A stretch of 64,000 nucleotides of DNA from Litchfieldella anticariensis FP35 = DSM 16096 (GCF_000409775.1 NZ_KE332394.1:172921-236920); one strand, 5' to 3'; counted from the first letter of the stretch, positions 45,337-54,945 are shown. Made by a program: numbers and translations. Notes: generated by a model not told the origin, from the letters alone.

Positions 45337-46077
45337 ATGTGCGGCCGCTTCGCGCTCTACTCACCCCCGATCCGACTTTCCGAGTCGCTTCACCTGCCGT
45401 TCGATTATCCGGTGTCGGAGCTGGCCCCTCGTTACAACGTTCATCCCGGCACTTGGATTGCCGCTATCCTGCGTGCGTCACCTGATCAATTGCCGGTACT
45501 GGATGAGATGTGGTGGGGCTACCAGCCGAAGTGGGCCAAGGGAAATGCGCCACAGTCGAAATTGGCAACCGCCGAGAAAGTGGCAACCCTGGGCTATTTC
45601 AAGGGGGCGTTTAGTCATCATCGTTGCCTCCTGCCCGCTGATGGGTGGTTCGAGTGGCTCAAGACCACGACGCCAAGAACGCCGCATTTCCTGTGCCGCC
45701 TGGATCGCGAGCCAATGGCTTTCGCTGGCATTTACGCAGAACGAGAGGATGGGGCATTGGGCTGTGCCATCATCACAGAGCCCGCCCGTGGCTGTGCTCA
45801 GCAGATTCACGATCGCATGCCCCTGATTCTGGACAATGACAGCCTCGAGCCATGGTTGGACCCCGACCTCACCGACCGGGAGACGATCCGTCACCTAATC
45901 CGTCATCTCACGAGAATAGGACAGAATGCAGGAGGGGGTTGCCTACCAGTGATGTGCTTGTTATGTTTTGTGATTAGTGGATTCGCCGCATCCCTCAAGA
46001 CCAGAAGGTCAGCGTGTGTACTCGCCAAGTCGACTGTCATGCAGTCGGTTCAATGGCTAATGGACACTCAAACATGA
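45337..46077 (+). CDS. SRAP (YedK/HMCES-like) protein with altered C-terminus
   Basis: The catalytic Cys2 (MCGRFALY), LAPRYNVHPG, the glutamate in GWFEW and the histidine in IHDRMPLIL are all present, as needed for covalent capture of abasic sites in single-stranded DNA. After residue about 190 (IRHLTR) the usual end is lost and replaced by about 50 unrelated residues (GQNAGGGCLPVMC and on), probably through a deletion near 45910. It may still be active. Confidence 0.75.
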   Translation: MCGRFALYSPPIRLSESLHLPFDYPVSELAPRYNVHPGTWIAAILRASPDQLPVLDEMWWGYQPKWAKGNAPQSKLATAEKVATLGYFKGAFSHHRCLLPADGWFEWLKTTTPRTPHFLCRLDREPMAFAGIYAEREDGALGCAIITEPARGCAQQIHDRMPLILDNDSLEPWLDPDLTDRETIRHLIRHLTRIGQNAGGGCLPVMCLLCFVISGFAASLKTRRSACVLAKSTVMQSVQWLMDTQT

Positions 46078-46094
46078 CCTTGAAGGATGCCATC

Positions 46095-47303
46095 ATGAAT
46101 TCACCACACCCATCTCTTCGTCGTACGGTTTCCTCGGAGATAGCTACGCAAGCTTTTGGTCGGCTCAAAAGTCTCTGTAAGAACGCGACGCCGCCCCAAC
46201 TACGGTTTTTGCCCACCTTCGTTCAGGCACTCAGAAATCAATGCACCGGCAAAGGTCGGCGGAGCGAGAAGTACGAACTGCGTACCATGACGGCTACCGT
46301 CATCGGCAGCAAAAGTTTCAACGACATACCCGCGCTAGGCTTGGTCGTTGACGAGGATCTCAACCTGGACGAGATGATGGATCGAAGAGAGGTTCAAGTC
46401 GCACGGCTGGTGACATATCTCAGTGAGTCAGCTCCTGCGCTGGGATTAGAGGTTCCTGACAACATCAAGGATGTGTGCTTTGCGCTCGTTGGTCTGTGGC
46501 AGCCGACGATGTTTGCACCGGATCGATTCCCCGAACAATTGGCTGAAGTCGCTAGAGTTGATAGCGAAGGTGGCTTACGGGAACTGCTCGCAGGAACTAA
46601 CGACCGTTTCTCTCGGCACCTTGATACACGTCAGGTTCCTCAGAGCCGTGAGCTCATGCTAGGACTGGCCTTGATATCCTACCTGAGCGACGACGACAGG
46701 CTCTTTCTGCCCGATGCTATCAAGATCGAGGATCTGAAACGCTCGATAGGGATATTCGCAGTGAGGCTCGCGAACACCAAAGAACACACGAAATGTGATC
46801 GAGCGGCCTTGATTCTTGAATTCTTGTGGCGAGACGGCTTCATGCAGGCAGGAGTCGACCTGGCTCGTATGTACTCTGAGTTTCTGCGGCCGGTACGACA
46901 AGACACCTCCTATGCGTTACACACGATAGATGCGGTGCTTCACCGCTATATGAGTGATCCTGAGAGCGCATTTACCGAGTATGAGAGCGCGACAGATATG
47001 TTTGCGCTACATGCGTTACTTTATTCCCGTGCAATCCTGGAGAATTCAGGCGATGAGCAGGGTATGCAGATCTACGCTGAGAAACTGCTGCAAGGTCTGT
47101 TGTGTGCCGTATCCCATCATATCGAAGGGGCCAGGGAAGCCGCCAAAAGCTTTCTCCAACCCTCGACGATAGACCCTTCCGATGAAGGGAGCGTCCTGTA
47201 CGCGAGCGCACGCGAAGTTGTGAGCCATTATCCCAAAGCAGAGGCCTACTGCCAGACAGTCCATGAGTGGGCGCTCAATCCGCAACGGATACCCCGCTTC
47301 TGA
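46095..47303 (+). CDS. Hypothetical protein, 402 residues
   Basis: A mostly helical, soluble protein with no signal peptide and no recognised domain. It begins MNSPHPSLRRTVSSE; AAGGA stands about 8 bases before this ATG, and earlier in-frame starts lie within the end of the SRAP frame. Codon use is like the surrounding genes and the frame is long, so it is a real gene. Confidence 0.65.
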   Translation: MNSPHPSLRRTVSSEIATQAFGRLKSLCKNATPPQLRFLPTFVQALRNQCTGKGRRSEKYELRTMTATVIGSKSFNDIPALGLVVDEDLNLDEMMDRREVQVARLVTYLSESAPALGLEVPDNIKDVCFALVGLWQPTMFAPDRFPEQLAEVARVDSEGGLRELLAGTNDRFSRHLDTRQVPQSRELMLGLALISYLSDDDRLFLPDAIKIEDLKRSIGIFAVRLANTKEHTKCDRAALILEFLWRDGFMQAGVDLARMYSEFLRPVRQDTSYALHTIDAVLHRYMSDPESAFTEYESATDMFALHALLYSRAILENSGDEQGMQIYAEKLLQGLLCAVSHHIEGAREAAKSFLQPSTIDPSDEGSVLYASAREVVSHYPKAEAYCQTVHEWALNPQRIPRF

Positions 47304-47384
47304 TATTTTGTCCTGTTTTCATGACCGTGAGGTGAAGAGAAGTGGAATGTTTCCAGTTTGAACAGGGTTAGAGGAAATGGAGTT

Positions 47385-47642
47385 ATGACTGAACGTGTAT
47401 GTCCGAAGTGCCACGGTCGTGGTGAAGATGTTGAGGTGGAGTGTGCGAACTGCGGCGGCGCAGGGCTAGACCCCGAGGAAGATAAACCGTTCGCGCAGTG
47501 TCTCGAATGCTATGGGGACGGTATGGTCACGGTGGATGTTTGTCCTCGATGCGGTGGTGCGGGGACCATTGACGACGAAGACGACGAAGACGACGAAGAC
47601 GACGAAGACGACGAAGACGACGAAGATCGCGTTAATGCTTGA
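47385..47642 (+). CDS. DnaJ-type zinc-finger protein with DDE-repeat tail
   Basis: An 85-residue protein with four CxxCxGxG-like units: CPKCHGRG, CANCGGAG, CLECYGDG and CPRCGGAG, the pattern of the DnaJ cysteine-rich domain that binds two zinc ions. It lacks a J domain. The tail is six tandem copies of Asp-Asp-Glu encoded by a 9-base repeat. It may be a small zinc-binding chaperone-like factor; function unknown. Confidence 0.7.
   Translation: MTERVCPKCHGRGEDVEVECANCGGAGLDPEEDKPFAQCLECYGDGMVTVDVCPRCGGAGTIDDEDDEDDEDDEDDEDDEDRVNA
47571..47624 (+). repeat. Six perfect copies of a 9-bp tandem repeat
   Basis: GACGACGAA repeated six times without change, encoding (DDE)6 at the end of the zinc-finger protein. 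Perfect short repeats of this type expand and contract by slippage, always in frame here because the unit is nine bases. Confidence 0.95.
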
Positions 47643-47696
47643 TCTGATGCTTTGAGGTGAAAAAGCGCTCCAACTGGAGCGCTCAGACTGCTGACG

Positions 47697-47723
47697 AACC
47701 CCGCATTTTTTGCGGGGTTTGTG
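47697..47723. terminator. Hairpin terminator at the left IS1182 end
   Basis: AACCCCGC and GCGGGGTT pair around a T-rich loop and are followed by TGTGTTT. It would stop transcripts entering the element from the zinc-finger gene. Confidence 0.7.
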
Positions 47724-47868
47724 TTTCTACGCTCGCGTTCTTTGCTCGCGACGGAAGGGAGCGCTACAACACGATTTATCTCTCGAGAGGCAGAAAATGG
47801 CGCTCTCAAGCGAGTATGGGGCTTCCTGAAGGTGTCGCTGGAAGGAAAATTCGACGACCGGGCCCCTC

Positions 47869-49212
47869 TCAGGCCGCCAAGGCCATTTTCTTGAGGTTCT
47901 GCGCTGCCGCACAGAGCAAGGCCTGCTCTCGCATTCCAGCGATTCCCCGCATGCGAGCATAGCGGTACCCATGGAGTTGCTTGGCATCTGCGAAGCTGCG
48001 CTCCACCGTCTCCTTGCGGCGCTCGTAAATTCGTTTGCCTACCGGCTCCAGCCGGCGGCTCCCCACCCGCTCCTTGGCGTCTTCCCAGACGTGGCGAGTC
48101 ACCGTCTTGCGGTAGTGTTGATTGCGTGTGCAAGTCGCTAGGCGTGGGCACTCCCGGCACCAGACCGGGTCCGAGTGGTAATGACGATAGCCTTCCCGGT
48201 TGGTAGTCGCATAACGCAGCGTCTGGCCTTCTGGACAGCGGTAACCGTCCTGATCGGCGTCATACACGAAGAGGCGTTTCGGCATCATGCCTTTCGGCTT
48301 GCTGGGCCGACAATAACCGATCACACCGTAAAGTTGGCGCTTCTCCAACCCTTGGCAAATCGCGGCGGTAAAGTAACCGGCGTCCACCCCAACGGCGGCC
48401 AAATCGAATCCAAAGCGTCGGCGTTGGCGATCCAGCCGCTCCAGGTAGGGCACGCTGTCGTGCACGCTCGCGGGCGTGATGTGCACATCGGTGATGATGG
48501 CGTGCCTGCCATCCACCGTTCGGTGATCCAGGTAGAAAAACCCCTTGGGCTTGCCCTCCCGCACCATGTAGCCGCTGTCGGGATCGGTATCACTGATCTT
48601 CTTGGCGGTGGGCTCGGGTTCCGCCTCTCGACGAGGCGGCAGCGGCTTTTTTCCGTGAGCCTCCCGATCGGCGACCACCGCCTCTTCCAGCTCTGCCAGA
48701 TAGGCCTGCGGTGTCGTCTCCACCTCCTGCATCGTGAAACGACGGCGATTGGCATTGGCCTTGATGTGGGTGCTGTCGGTGTACAGGACACGACCGCCCA
48801 CCAGGCCCTGTTGCATCGCCTGCTCCACCACATGATCGAACAGTCGCTGCGCGATATCGCTGTCACGGAACCGCCGGCGCCGGTTCTGGCTGAAGGTCGA
48901 GGCGTCCGGCACCTTGTCGGTCAGACGCAAGCCCAGGAACCAGCGATAGGCCACGTTCACCTGAAGCTCGCGGACGAGCTGGCGCTCGCTGCGAATGCCG
49001 AACAGGTAGCCGATGAACAGCGCCTTGAACAGGAGAACGGGATCCAGCGCGGGGCGACCGTTGTCCTCGCAGTACAAGTGACGGGTCTCGTCGCGGATAA
49101 AGGAGAAGTCGATGATGGCATCGATGCGCCGGAGCAGATGATCGGAAGGCACCAGCTCTTCCAGCGTGACCATCTCCAGCTCGTGTTGGGTAGGACCGGG
49201 ATCTTTTAGCAT
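47869..49212 (-). CDS. IS1182-family transposase
   Basis: A 447-residue DDE transposase: HLLRRIDAIIDFSFI near residue 25, VPDASTFSQNRRRRF near 100, LYTDSTHIKANANRR with the first Asp, GVDAGYFTAA, and a C-terminal ETVERSFADAKQLHGYRYAR with the glutamate. A CxxC-bearing segment WCRECPRLATC is normal for the family. Intact. Confidence 0.95.
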   Translation of the reverse strand: MLKDPGPTQHELEMVTLEELVPSDHLLRRIDAIIDFSFIRDETRHLYCEDNGRPALDPVLLFKALFIGYLFGIRSERQLVRELQVNVAYRWFLGLRLTDKVPDASTFSQNRRRRFRDSDIAQRLFDHVVEQAMQQGLVGGRVLYTDSTHIKANANRRRFTMQEVETTPQAYLAELEEAVVADREAHGKKPLPPRREAEPEPTAKKISDTDPDSGYMVREGKPKGFFYLDHRTVDGRHAIITDVHITPASVHDSVPYLERLDRQRRRFGFDLAAVGVDAGYFTAAICQGLEKRQLYGVIGYCRPSKPKGMMPKRLFVYDADQDGYRCPEGQTLRYATTNREGYRHYHSDPVWCRECPRLATCTRNQHYRKTVTRHVWEDAKERVGSRRLEPVGKRIYERRKETVERSFADAKQLHGYRYARMRGIAGMREQALLCAAAQNLKKMALAA

Positions 49213-49224
49213 TCCCTAATAACA

Positions 49225-49256
49225 ACAAAGTCCTGGCCGAAGGGCCAGGACTTTGT
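49225..49256. terminator. Perfect 14-bp hairpin at the right IS1182 end
   Basis: ACAAAGTCCTGGCC pairs with GGCCAGGACTTTGT around the loop GAAG, just upstream of the transposase start. It may block read-through into the transposase gene from outside, as is common in insertion sequences. Confidence 0.7.
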
Positions 49257-49298
49257 CAGCAATCTGAGCGCTCCAACTGGAGCGCTTCTTTGTGCTGG

Positions 49299-49590
49299 TT
49301 ACCTGCTCTGCGTGTCATAGGCCCGGTCGGCGAGGTTGGAGCAGCAGGCGATCCTCTCGATCTGGGCGGCACCGAAAGGAACCTCACTCCGGTGTTCCGG
49401 GCTGGCCATCAGCCTGGCCGAGTTGCCCAGGCTGTCGATGGCGGCATGCAACTGGGGGCCTTGGCCGCCCTTGGAGCGGCTCAGGCTCTTGGCAACATGC
49501 CCTGAGTAACCGAGATCGACATGGCTACGATGATTCCGACCACCCACTGCGGCCTAAGGCGTACCGTTCGATGTAATCGCGATCGACGCC
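49299..49590 (-). pseudogene. IS5-family transposase remnant
   Basis: The minus strand reads SLSRSKGGQGPQLHAAIDSLGNSARLM (shown here in part: RSKGGQGPQLHAAIDSLGN) and CCSNLADRAYDT, typical of the middle of an IS5-type DDE transposase. The rest is absent or out of frame. IS1182 lies directly beside it. Confidence 0.65.
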
Positions 49591-49610
49591 TCATTTAGCC
49601 CAGGCGCCCC

Positions 49611-50381
49611 TCACCCCACCATCGCCAAGAAGGGCTGGCCCTTCAGGGCCTGGACGAAGGTGTAGAGGACGAAGGCGGTGAAGAGGAGGCCGAAGATGCG
49701 GACCGGCAGGCGGTTTTCGGCGCCGAAGAAGGTGGTCGAGACAAGGCCGAAAGCCGGGATGAAATGCACCGCATGGGTGGCGAAGAAGTGGGAGACACGC
49801 AGGTCGCCGCCATCTCGCGCCCAGCCCATGAGCGCCATGCCGCCAGCGTCGCTCGGCTGGCCGCCGATCCAGTGGCCGTCCATGCTGCTCATCGTTCCCG
49901 CGGACAGAAGCGTCAGTGGCAGGACGAGAGCGAGGCCGAGAACCAGCGCCTCCTTGAGCGCGCTGCCGATCCCCGGCTTCGTGTTGCGAGCGATCTGGAC
50001 GGCGTAGACGGTCGAGGCGCTGGTCAGGAGCACGGCGCCGGCACCCATGACCGCATAGATCACCACGCCGATAACGCTTTCGTTGAAATGGGACGCCGTG
50101 CCCAAGGCGGCGGCACCGCCGATCCAGATCATTTCGAGGACGGCCGCCGCGACGACCGCGCCGATATAGGTGCGGTACCAGCGCTTCGCGCGGACCTCGG
50201 CCGGCACGAAGCGGGCGAAGAAGGCGAGCGTCAGAACATAGGTGGCGATCGCCAACTCGAACTTGAGCGGCTTCACCCAGATGTCGACACCCAGGAATTC
50301 GCGCGGGTCCACGGCGGCGGCAAAGCCAGTCGGTAGCATCAGCGCCAGCAACAGGAGGCCGAGGGCGGTGAAGCGCAGCAT
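49611..50381 (-). CDS. Polytopic membrane protein of unknown function
   Basis: A 256-residue inner-membrane protein with about seven hydrophobic segments and a first segment that may serve as signal anchor (FTALGLLLLALMLPTG). No transporter or enzyme motif is seen. It is divergent from a TetR-type fragment whose missing N-terminus would have lain over its start, so the pair was probably a regulator and its target. Confidence 0.65.
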   Translation of the reverse strand: MLRFTALGLLLLALMLPTGFAAAVDPREFLGVDIWVKPLKFELAIATYVLTLAFFARFVPAEVRAKRWYRTYIGAVVAAAVLEMIWIGGAAALGTASHFNESVIGVVIYAVMGAGAVLLTSASTVYAVQIARNTKPGIGSALKEALVLGLALVLPLTLLSAGTMSSMDGHWIGGQPSDAGGMALMGWARDGGDLRVSHFFATHAVHFIPAFGLVSTTFFGAENRLPVRIFGLLFTAFVLYTFVQALKGQPFLAMVG

Positions 50382-50399
50382 GACGAGCCGGCAGCACGC

Positions 50400-50766
50400 C
50401 GAAAGAGGCGACCCGAGGCAGGACCTGGTGGCGGCTGGCGTGGGCTATGTCGCGTTCGCGCGGGACAATCCGATGCTGTTCAAGCTGATGTTCGGCTCCG
50501 AGCGGCCCTCGAGCGATGACAGCGATCTCGTGCAGCACGCGTCGGGGGCGTTCGCCACCCTCGTCAACGGTGTGCGTGACATTCGTGGAGGCGACCCGAT
50601 GGCGGATGCTGACGGGCTGAAGGATATCGCCGCCGCGTGGTCGATCGTGCACGGCATCGCCAATCTCCTGATCGCTGGGCGGATGGGATTTCTCCAGCCA
50701 CTGCTGGAACACGACCCCGAGACGGTGCTTGCCGACATCATCGTACGGTCGCTGCCGCAGCAGTAA
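50400..50766 (+). pseudogene. C-terminal half of a TetR regulator (WHG domain)
   Basis: From about 50400 the frame reads AAGVGYVAFARDNPMLFKLMFGS, then AWSIVHGIANLL, the TetR_C WHG-domain pattern with its W-HG motif. The N-terminal DNA-binding half is missing; the open frame upstream is antisense to the membrane-protein gene. It cannot act as a repressor as it stands. Confidence 0.7.
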
Positions 50767-51535
50767 AAAGGCTTAGTCTGCTCCGTGCGCCATGGTACGG
50801 CTGCGACCAGCTTCTTCTGGAAGGCAGCGAGCATCAGTACGATGCCAGGACGGATGACATCCGATATCCCTCCGCCCTTGATCATCGCCACCGAGGTTCC
50901 GGGTTATATTCCCCCGGTGGGCCAACGATAACCGGGGGAATAGGCAGTTCTACCAAGCCAAGGACTTCCGCTATGCCCCAGTGCGAGGTGCACTCTGCTG
51001 TCCCGCCGGTCGGTGGTTATGTTTGATGCAACACGACTACGCCCGCCAGCGGCGGATTAATGCCAGCCTCGCCGTCTGCGGTCACCGGGTCTCGACGATT
51101 CCCCCCGTGCCAGGTTGGGGGCATCCTGATCTGCTGGGAGCCTCGTCGGTCCCGACGCTCTCCTGCGCCTGCTGTAGTGAGAGAGTCCATCGAGAACGAG
51201 GAAAGCAACGGTGGCGAGGAGGCACGATCTCGCAGATGGCAGGCTAAGGCCGGTCTTGCGAATATCCCTCGCGTTCCTGTCCCGACGCCATCGGATGGCA
51301 AGCAGCTGGGCTGGGTTGCCCTATCCAACGGCAAGGCAACGTGGTGCGGGATACGTCTCGCCTGAGGCCACCCTCCAAGAGGACGACGGGACAGGCAAAA
51401 TGAGGGCTAGTGTCACACCAGGCCGTAGCTGAATGCTGATCAGGCATCGATATGACAGGCATATATCCCGTTGACATATACCCAATGGGGTCTACACTGG
51501 GATGTACGAATGGCATATCCCTGGAGGATTTAGCT
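50767..51535. other. Gap with a possible transposase scrap and the vapBC promoter
   Basis: A plus-strand frame near 50920-51030 (RQFYQAKDFRYAPVRGALCC) vaguely resembles the cysteine region of an IS1182-type transposase but is too short to call. The rest has no gene. The promoter of vapBC lies at its right end. Confidence 0.35.
51458..51521 (+). promoter_or_regulatory. vapBC promoter with flanking repeats
   Basis: TTGACA at 51471-51476 and TACACT at 51493-51498 with 16 bases between form a good sigma-70 promoter. GGCATATATCCC at 51458-51469 and GGCATATCCC at 51512-51521 are direct repeats on either side, possible binding sites for the VapB-VapC complex (inference). Confidence 0.55.
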
Positions 51536-51766
51536 GTGGAGCAAGGTTCTGTCTTCAAGAGCAATCGTAGCCAGGCTATCCGGCTGCCCAAGGCGGTGGC
51601 GCTGCCTGAAGATGTGAAGCGAGTGGATGTTGTGGCTATCGGCCGCATTCGTATCATCACACCTGCAGGGGAGTCCTGGGACAGCTGGTTCGATGGCGAG
51701 AGCGTGAGTGCCGACTTCATGGCTGAGCGGGAGCAGCCCGCTGACCAGGAGCGAGAGGCTATTTAA
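51536..51766 (+). CDS. vapB: VapB-type antitoxin (AbrB/MazE-like)
   Basis: A 76-residue protein with the swapped-hairpin AbrB core SVFKSNRSQAIRLPKAVALP near residues 5-24 and an acidic C-terminus (SWFDGESVSADFM) that should block the toxin. The start is GTG with GGAGG seven bases upstream. Its stop overlaps the vapC start (TAATG). Confidence 0.9.
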   Translation: MEQGSVFKSNRSQAIRLPKAVALPEDVKRVDVVAIGRIRIITPAGESWDSWFDGESVSADFMAEREQPADQEREAI

Positions 51767-52179
51767 TGCTCAAGTACATGCTCGACACCAATATTTGTAT
51801 TTACACCATCAAGAACAAGCCTGAAGAGGTACGGGAAGCCTTTACTCGACACCACGGTCAGCTGAGCATCAGCACTGTGACCCTGATGGAGTTGATCTAT
51901 GGAGCAGAAAAGTCAGCATCACCGGAGAAGAATCTGGCGGTTATCGAAGGCTTTGCTGCACGATTGGAGGTTCTGAGCTACGACAACGAGGCGGCTGCTC
52001 ATAGCGGTCAACTTAGGGCGGAGCTAGCCAGGGGCGGCAAACCGATTGGTCCTTATGATCAGATGATTGCGGGTCATGCTCGTTCGCTGGGTCTTATCCT
52101 GGTCACCAATAATCTGCGTGAGTTTGATCGTGTAGCGGGTTTGCGGGTTGAGGACTGGATACAACCCGCCAGCCAGTGA
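51766..52179 (+). CDS. vapC: VapC-type PIN-domain ribonuclease toxin
   Basis: A 137-residue PIN protein of full length: Asp7 in MLDTNICIYTIKN, the glutamate in LMELIYGAEKS near residue 43, and the distal aspartates in GPYDQMIAGHA and VTNNLREFDRV. VapC toxins cut tRNA or rRNA to stop translation. Coupled to vapB. Confidence 0.94.
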   Translation: MLKYMLDTNICIYTIKNKPEEVREAFTRHHGQLSISTVTLMELIYGAEKSASPEKNLAVIEGFAARLEVLSYDNEAAAHSGQLRAELARGGKPIGPYDQMIAGHARSLGLILVTNNLREFDRVAGLRVEDWIQPASQ

Positions 52180-53865
52180 TGGAGACCAGGTTGAATGAAT
52201 CTACCTATCGGTAGAGCTGTTGAACAAGACGCAACGTGATGACACTGAACGCTTGATCGCAGCCCTCCCAAGGAGAAACGCCGGACAGGCAACTTTGTCA
52301 GCGATCTCTTACATAAGGTGTCATTAATATCTTACGTGCCAACGCACCCCAGCGTGTTACGGTAAGCACGTGCCCCTCGGATCAACGGTTCCCACCGTTC
52401 CCTCACCGAGTGGCCAGCCCTTGCAGCCCCCGCCCGGGGGCTTTCTTATTTTCACGCCGGGTGTCAGGGCATGACACTTGTAGCACTGCTGTACCGGTGT
52501 GCGACCAGCACCATTCCAGATCATTAGTCGGGTAATGCGACAGGGCCATTGGCCCCTCGGCGGTCTACAAGATTTGGTGGAGTGTGAGGGAGTTTGGCCA
52601 CGGTGGTACCTGACCACAATATCCCTTCTCCTGTTACTAAGCCAATCTCATGATGATTCTTTACCGCCCCTGCCTACATCTATAGGAAACTTTCAATAGT
52701 GTGCTCTGCTACTTACCTATACTGAAAGTGAGGTTACACCTCGTTCAGTATTGCTTCCATTCTGGACTCTGTGGGCTGCACAGCCCGGTCTCGATGAACT
52801 GATTCTCTGGTGGCAGCTCTCTCTCGCAGAGGATGAGTTCTTGGGATCGGGATTTCTTTTTCTGATGGTTCTCATACACCGGAAAACGTCTTTGAGTGCG
52901 TTCTGGAGCGAATCTTGAAACGCGGGTTCGTCTTGGCGTGCCCGTGACGTTCTCCGAGGGGCGTTGAGCGGCTTAGGTTCGAGTAAAAGCCCGCGTGACG
53001 TAGCGGCCCATCGAATTGCCTTGAGTCTTAGGCCATGTCTCCAGCTTGCTCATACCGGGAAGACAACCGTCACAGTCGACAAGGATCAGGACGGTTCCCC
53101 GTCGGGCTAGGGAACGTGGTTCGTCAGGCACAGTGCAAGGCAGCGACACTCTTTCACGGCTGCCTGAATGGCCTGATTGTCGTATTCAGTTGGCAGCGAG
53201 TCGGCAAAGGCATAGCAAGGCGGCCGCTCGATACCTGGCCAGTAGTGACTCCAGCATTGGATCGTGGATCCGTTCCGAGATGATGAGGCCAACACCCTGG
53301 CGGGTGCCAGCCGGTGAGGGTGGCGGATTCTCTTGGTTTCACCCGCCGACCTCGACTCCAAGTCGGTCGAATGCCTCGAGCTCCCGCTCTGCTTACACCA
53401 CCAGGTATTCGCTGGGTTTCATGCATGCTCTCCCTTGAAGTTGAGCATGCCTGAATGAGATGTAATCGTCCTCAAGTATGTCGTAATTTTGGCCATCTGT
53501 TTGGCCTTGTCGACGACTAGAAGGCGCCTGGCGAACATCTTGCATCTAGTCGGCTGCAGCCGACGGTTCCCTGAGGCTGAGATGACAACGTATCGATAAC
53601 CTGGGATATAGCCTGCCGACAGCTTCGTGTCGATTAATCGGCTGGCATTCCTGACCGGGCTTCACGATTTCCTTGCCATCGGCAGCACCTGGTTTAGCCT
53701 CACCCTTGAGCGTTGACTTCGGTGACATGTGGTATGGCTAAAGAAACCGTCAACGAGGCCGATATCTTCGCCATTGGGGTCGATTCAAGCCGCAGGCTCG
53801 ATGGAGAAGTGCCAGCGCCGTTATCGGTTGTCCGAGGTCGGGGCGTCAACAGAAGAAGGAGCAGC
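52180..53865. other. Long gene-poor stretch
   Basis: Apart from a terminator at 52425, no gene is convincing over nearly 1.7 kb. A minus-strand frame at 53107-53361 and scraps near 53380 (MKPSEYLVV with an in-frame stop) look like decayed protein but match no family I recognise. An in-frame upstream extension of the diguanylate cyclase from 53713 is not supported by a ribosome site. Confidence 0.4.
52425..52450 (+). terminator. Rho-independent terminator downstream of vapBC
   Basis: AGCCCCC and GGGGGCT pair around GCCC and are followed by TTTCTTATTTT. It lies about 250 bases after vapC. Confidence 0.8.
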
Positions 53866-54945
53866 ATGCCGCCATTGAGAAAGCTGCCATGGGGCCGATG
53901 GGCGCAGCGGCCCCCCGCCAACGTCTCTGGGCCGGATCACCGGCGATCCGGGTTGTCCAATTTCTTCTTGATGATTATCGCGCTGATATCCTTGTCGTAT
54001 GCGATGATCAACATCTTCTATTTCAAAGCGATTCCTCTGGCAGTCGTCGAACTGACGGTGTTTGTCATCGTCGTGCTGGCACTGGTCGACATGCGGGTCA
54101 ACCAAAATGTTGAGCGTGCCGCCTGGCTCTCCGTGATTTCCTGCGGTGGTCTGGCGGTCTTCTTCTACTGGTACGTGCGCGCTGATGTATCTTCGGCTGT
54201 CTGGATGGTGTTCTTTGCCATCATCAACTTCTTCCTGCTCGGCACCCGAAAGGGCCTACCTGTCTACCTGATCTACTGCGGCGTCGTGTTCTCCATCGTT
54301 CTCGTTCATCGGGATGTATGGCCGGCACTTCAGACGGGGGTCGCGATGACCAATATTCTAGGAGCACTGATCGGGTTTGGAGCCGTGGCCTACTATCAGG
54401 AACGGTCGAGAGAGAAGGCCCATGAACAGATCGAGGCATTGGCGAACAAGGATAGCCTGACGGGCATTTCGAATCGTCGCCATTTCCTCCACCGATTCAG
54501 GGTGGCCCGTCAGACGCTGATCAATGAAGGAAAGCGATACGCCCTCGTTGTCATCGATATCGATCACTTCAAGCCAATCAATGACACTCACGGCCACGCG
54601 GTAGGGGACCAGGTGATCGTTGCGGTAATCCAGCGAATCACCGCGGCAGTGCGCCAGGATGACATCGTAGCGCGACTGGGTGGTGAGGAGTTTTGTGTCC
54701 TGTTGATTGATTGCGATGGGCTTGACGCGCAGCGGCGTACCGAGAGCCTGAGGAGGGCGGTCGCGGAGCAGCCCGTGAAAGTCGGTACGATCCGTGTGGA
54801 TGTGACGATTAGCATTGGGGTGACGGATGGCGACCCCAAGGCGGTAGGCTTCAACGAGATGTTCGCCGAGGCCGACAAGTTCCTCTACATGGCGAAAGCC
54901 CGGGGCAGGAACTGCGTTGTGCCGACATCGACAATCTCTCTGTAA
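53866..54945 (+). CDS. Membrane-bound diguanylate cyclase (GGDEF)
   Basis: A 359-residue protein. About five or six membrane helices fill residues 30-190, followed by a GGDEF domain: DSLTGISNRRHFLHRF near 200, DIDHFKPINDTHGHAVGD near 235, and the active site GGEEF. RxxD five residues before it (RQDD) is the product-inhibition site, so synthesis of c-di-GMP should be feedback-controlled. AAGGAG precedes the chosen ATG. Confidence 0.93.
   Translation: MPPLRKLPWGRWAQRPPANVSGPDHRRSGLSNFFLMIIALISLSYAMINIFYFKAIPLAVVELTVFVIVVLALVDMRVNQNVERAAWLSVISCGGLAVFFYWYVRADVSSAVWMVFFAIINFFLLGTRKGLPVYLIYCGVVFSIVLVHRDVWPALQTGVAMTNILGALIGFGAVAYYQERSREKAHEQIEALANKDSLTGISNRRHFLHRFRVARQTLINEGKRYALVVIDIDHFKPINDTHGHAVGDQVIVAVIQRITAAVRQDDIVARLGGEEFCVLLIDCDGLDAQRRTESLRRAVAEQPVKVGTIRVDVTISIGVTDGDPKAVGFNEMFAEADKFLYMAKARGRNCVVPTSTISL

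Larger units (their letters stand above)
47663..49287 (-). mobile_element. IS1182-family insertion sequence
   Basis: About 1.6 kb with a full transposase and near-matching 33-base ends: left AAGCGCTCCAACTGGAGCGC, right read inward AAGCGCTCCAGTTGGAGCGC, both continuing to TTGCTGAC or ACTGCTGAC. The end itself contains a palindrome (GCGCTCCAACTGGAGCGC). A hairpin terminator lies inside each end. No clear target duplication seen. Confidence 0.9.

Noticed and set aside
48175-49209. 344-codon plus-strand frame
   Set aside because: Antisense to the intact IS1182 transposase.
49591-50712. 373-codon minus-strand frame
   Set aside because: Arg/Pro/Gly-rich shadow of the membrane-protein gene in another frame.
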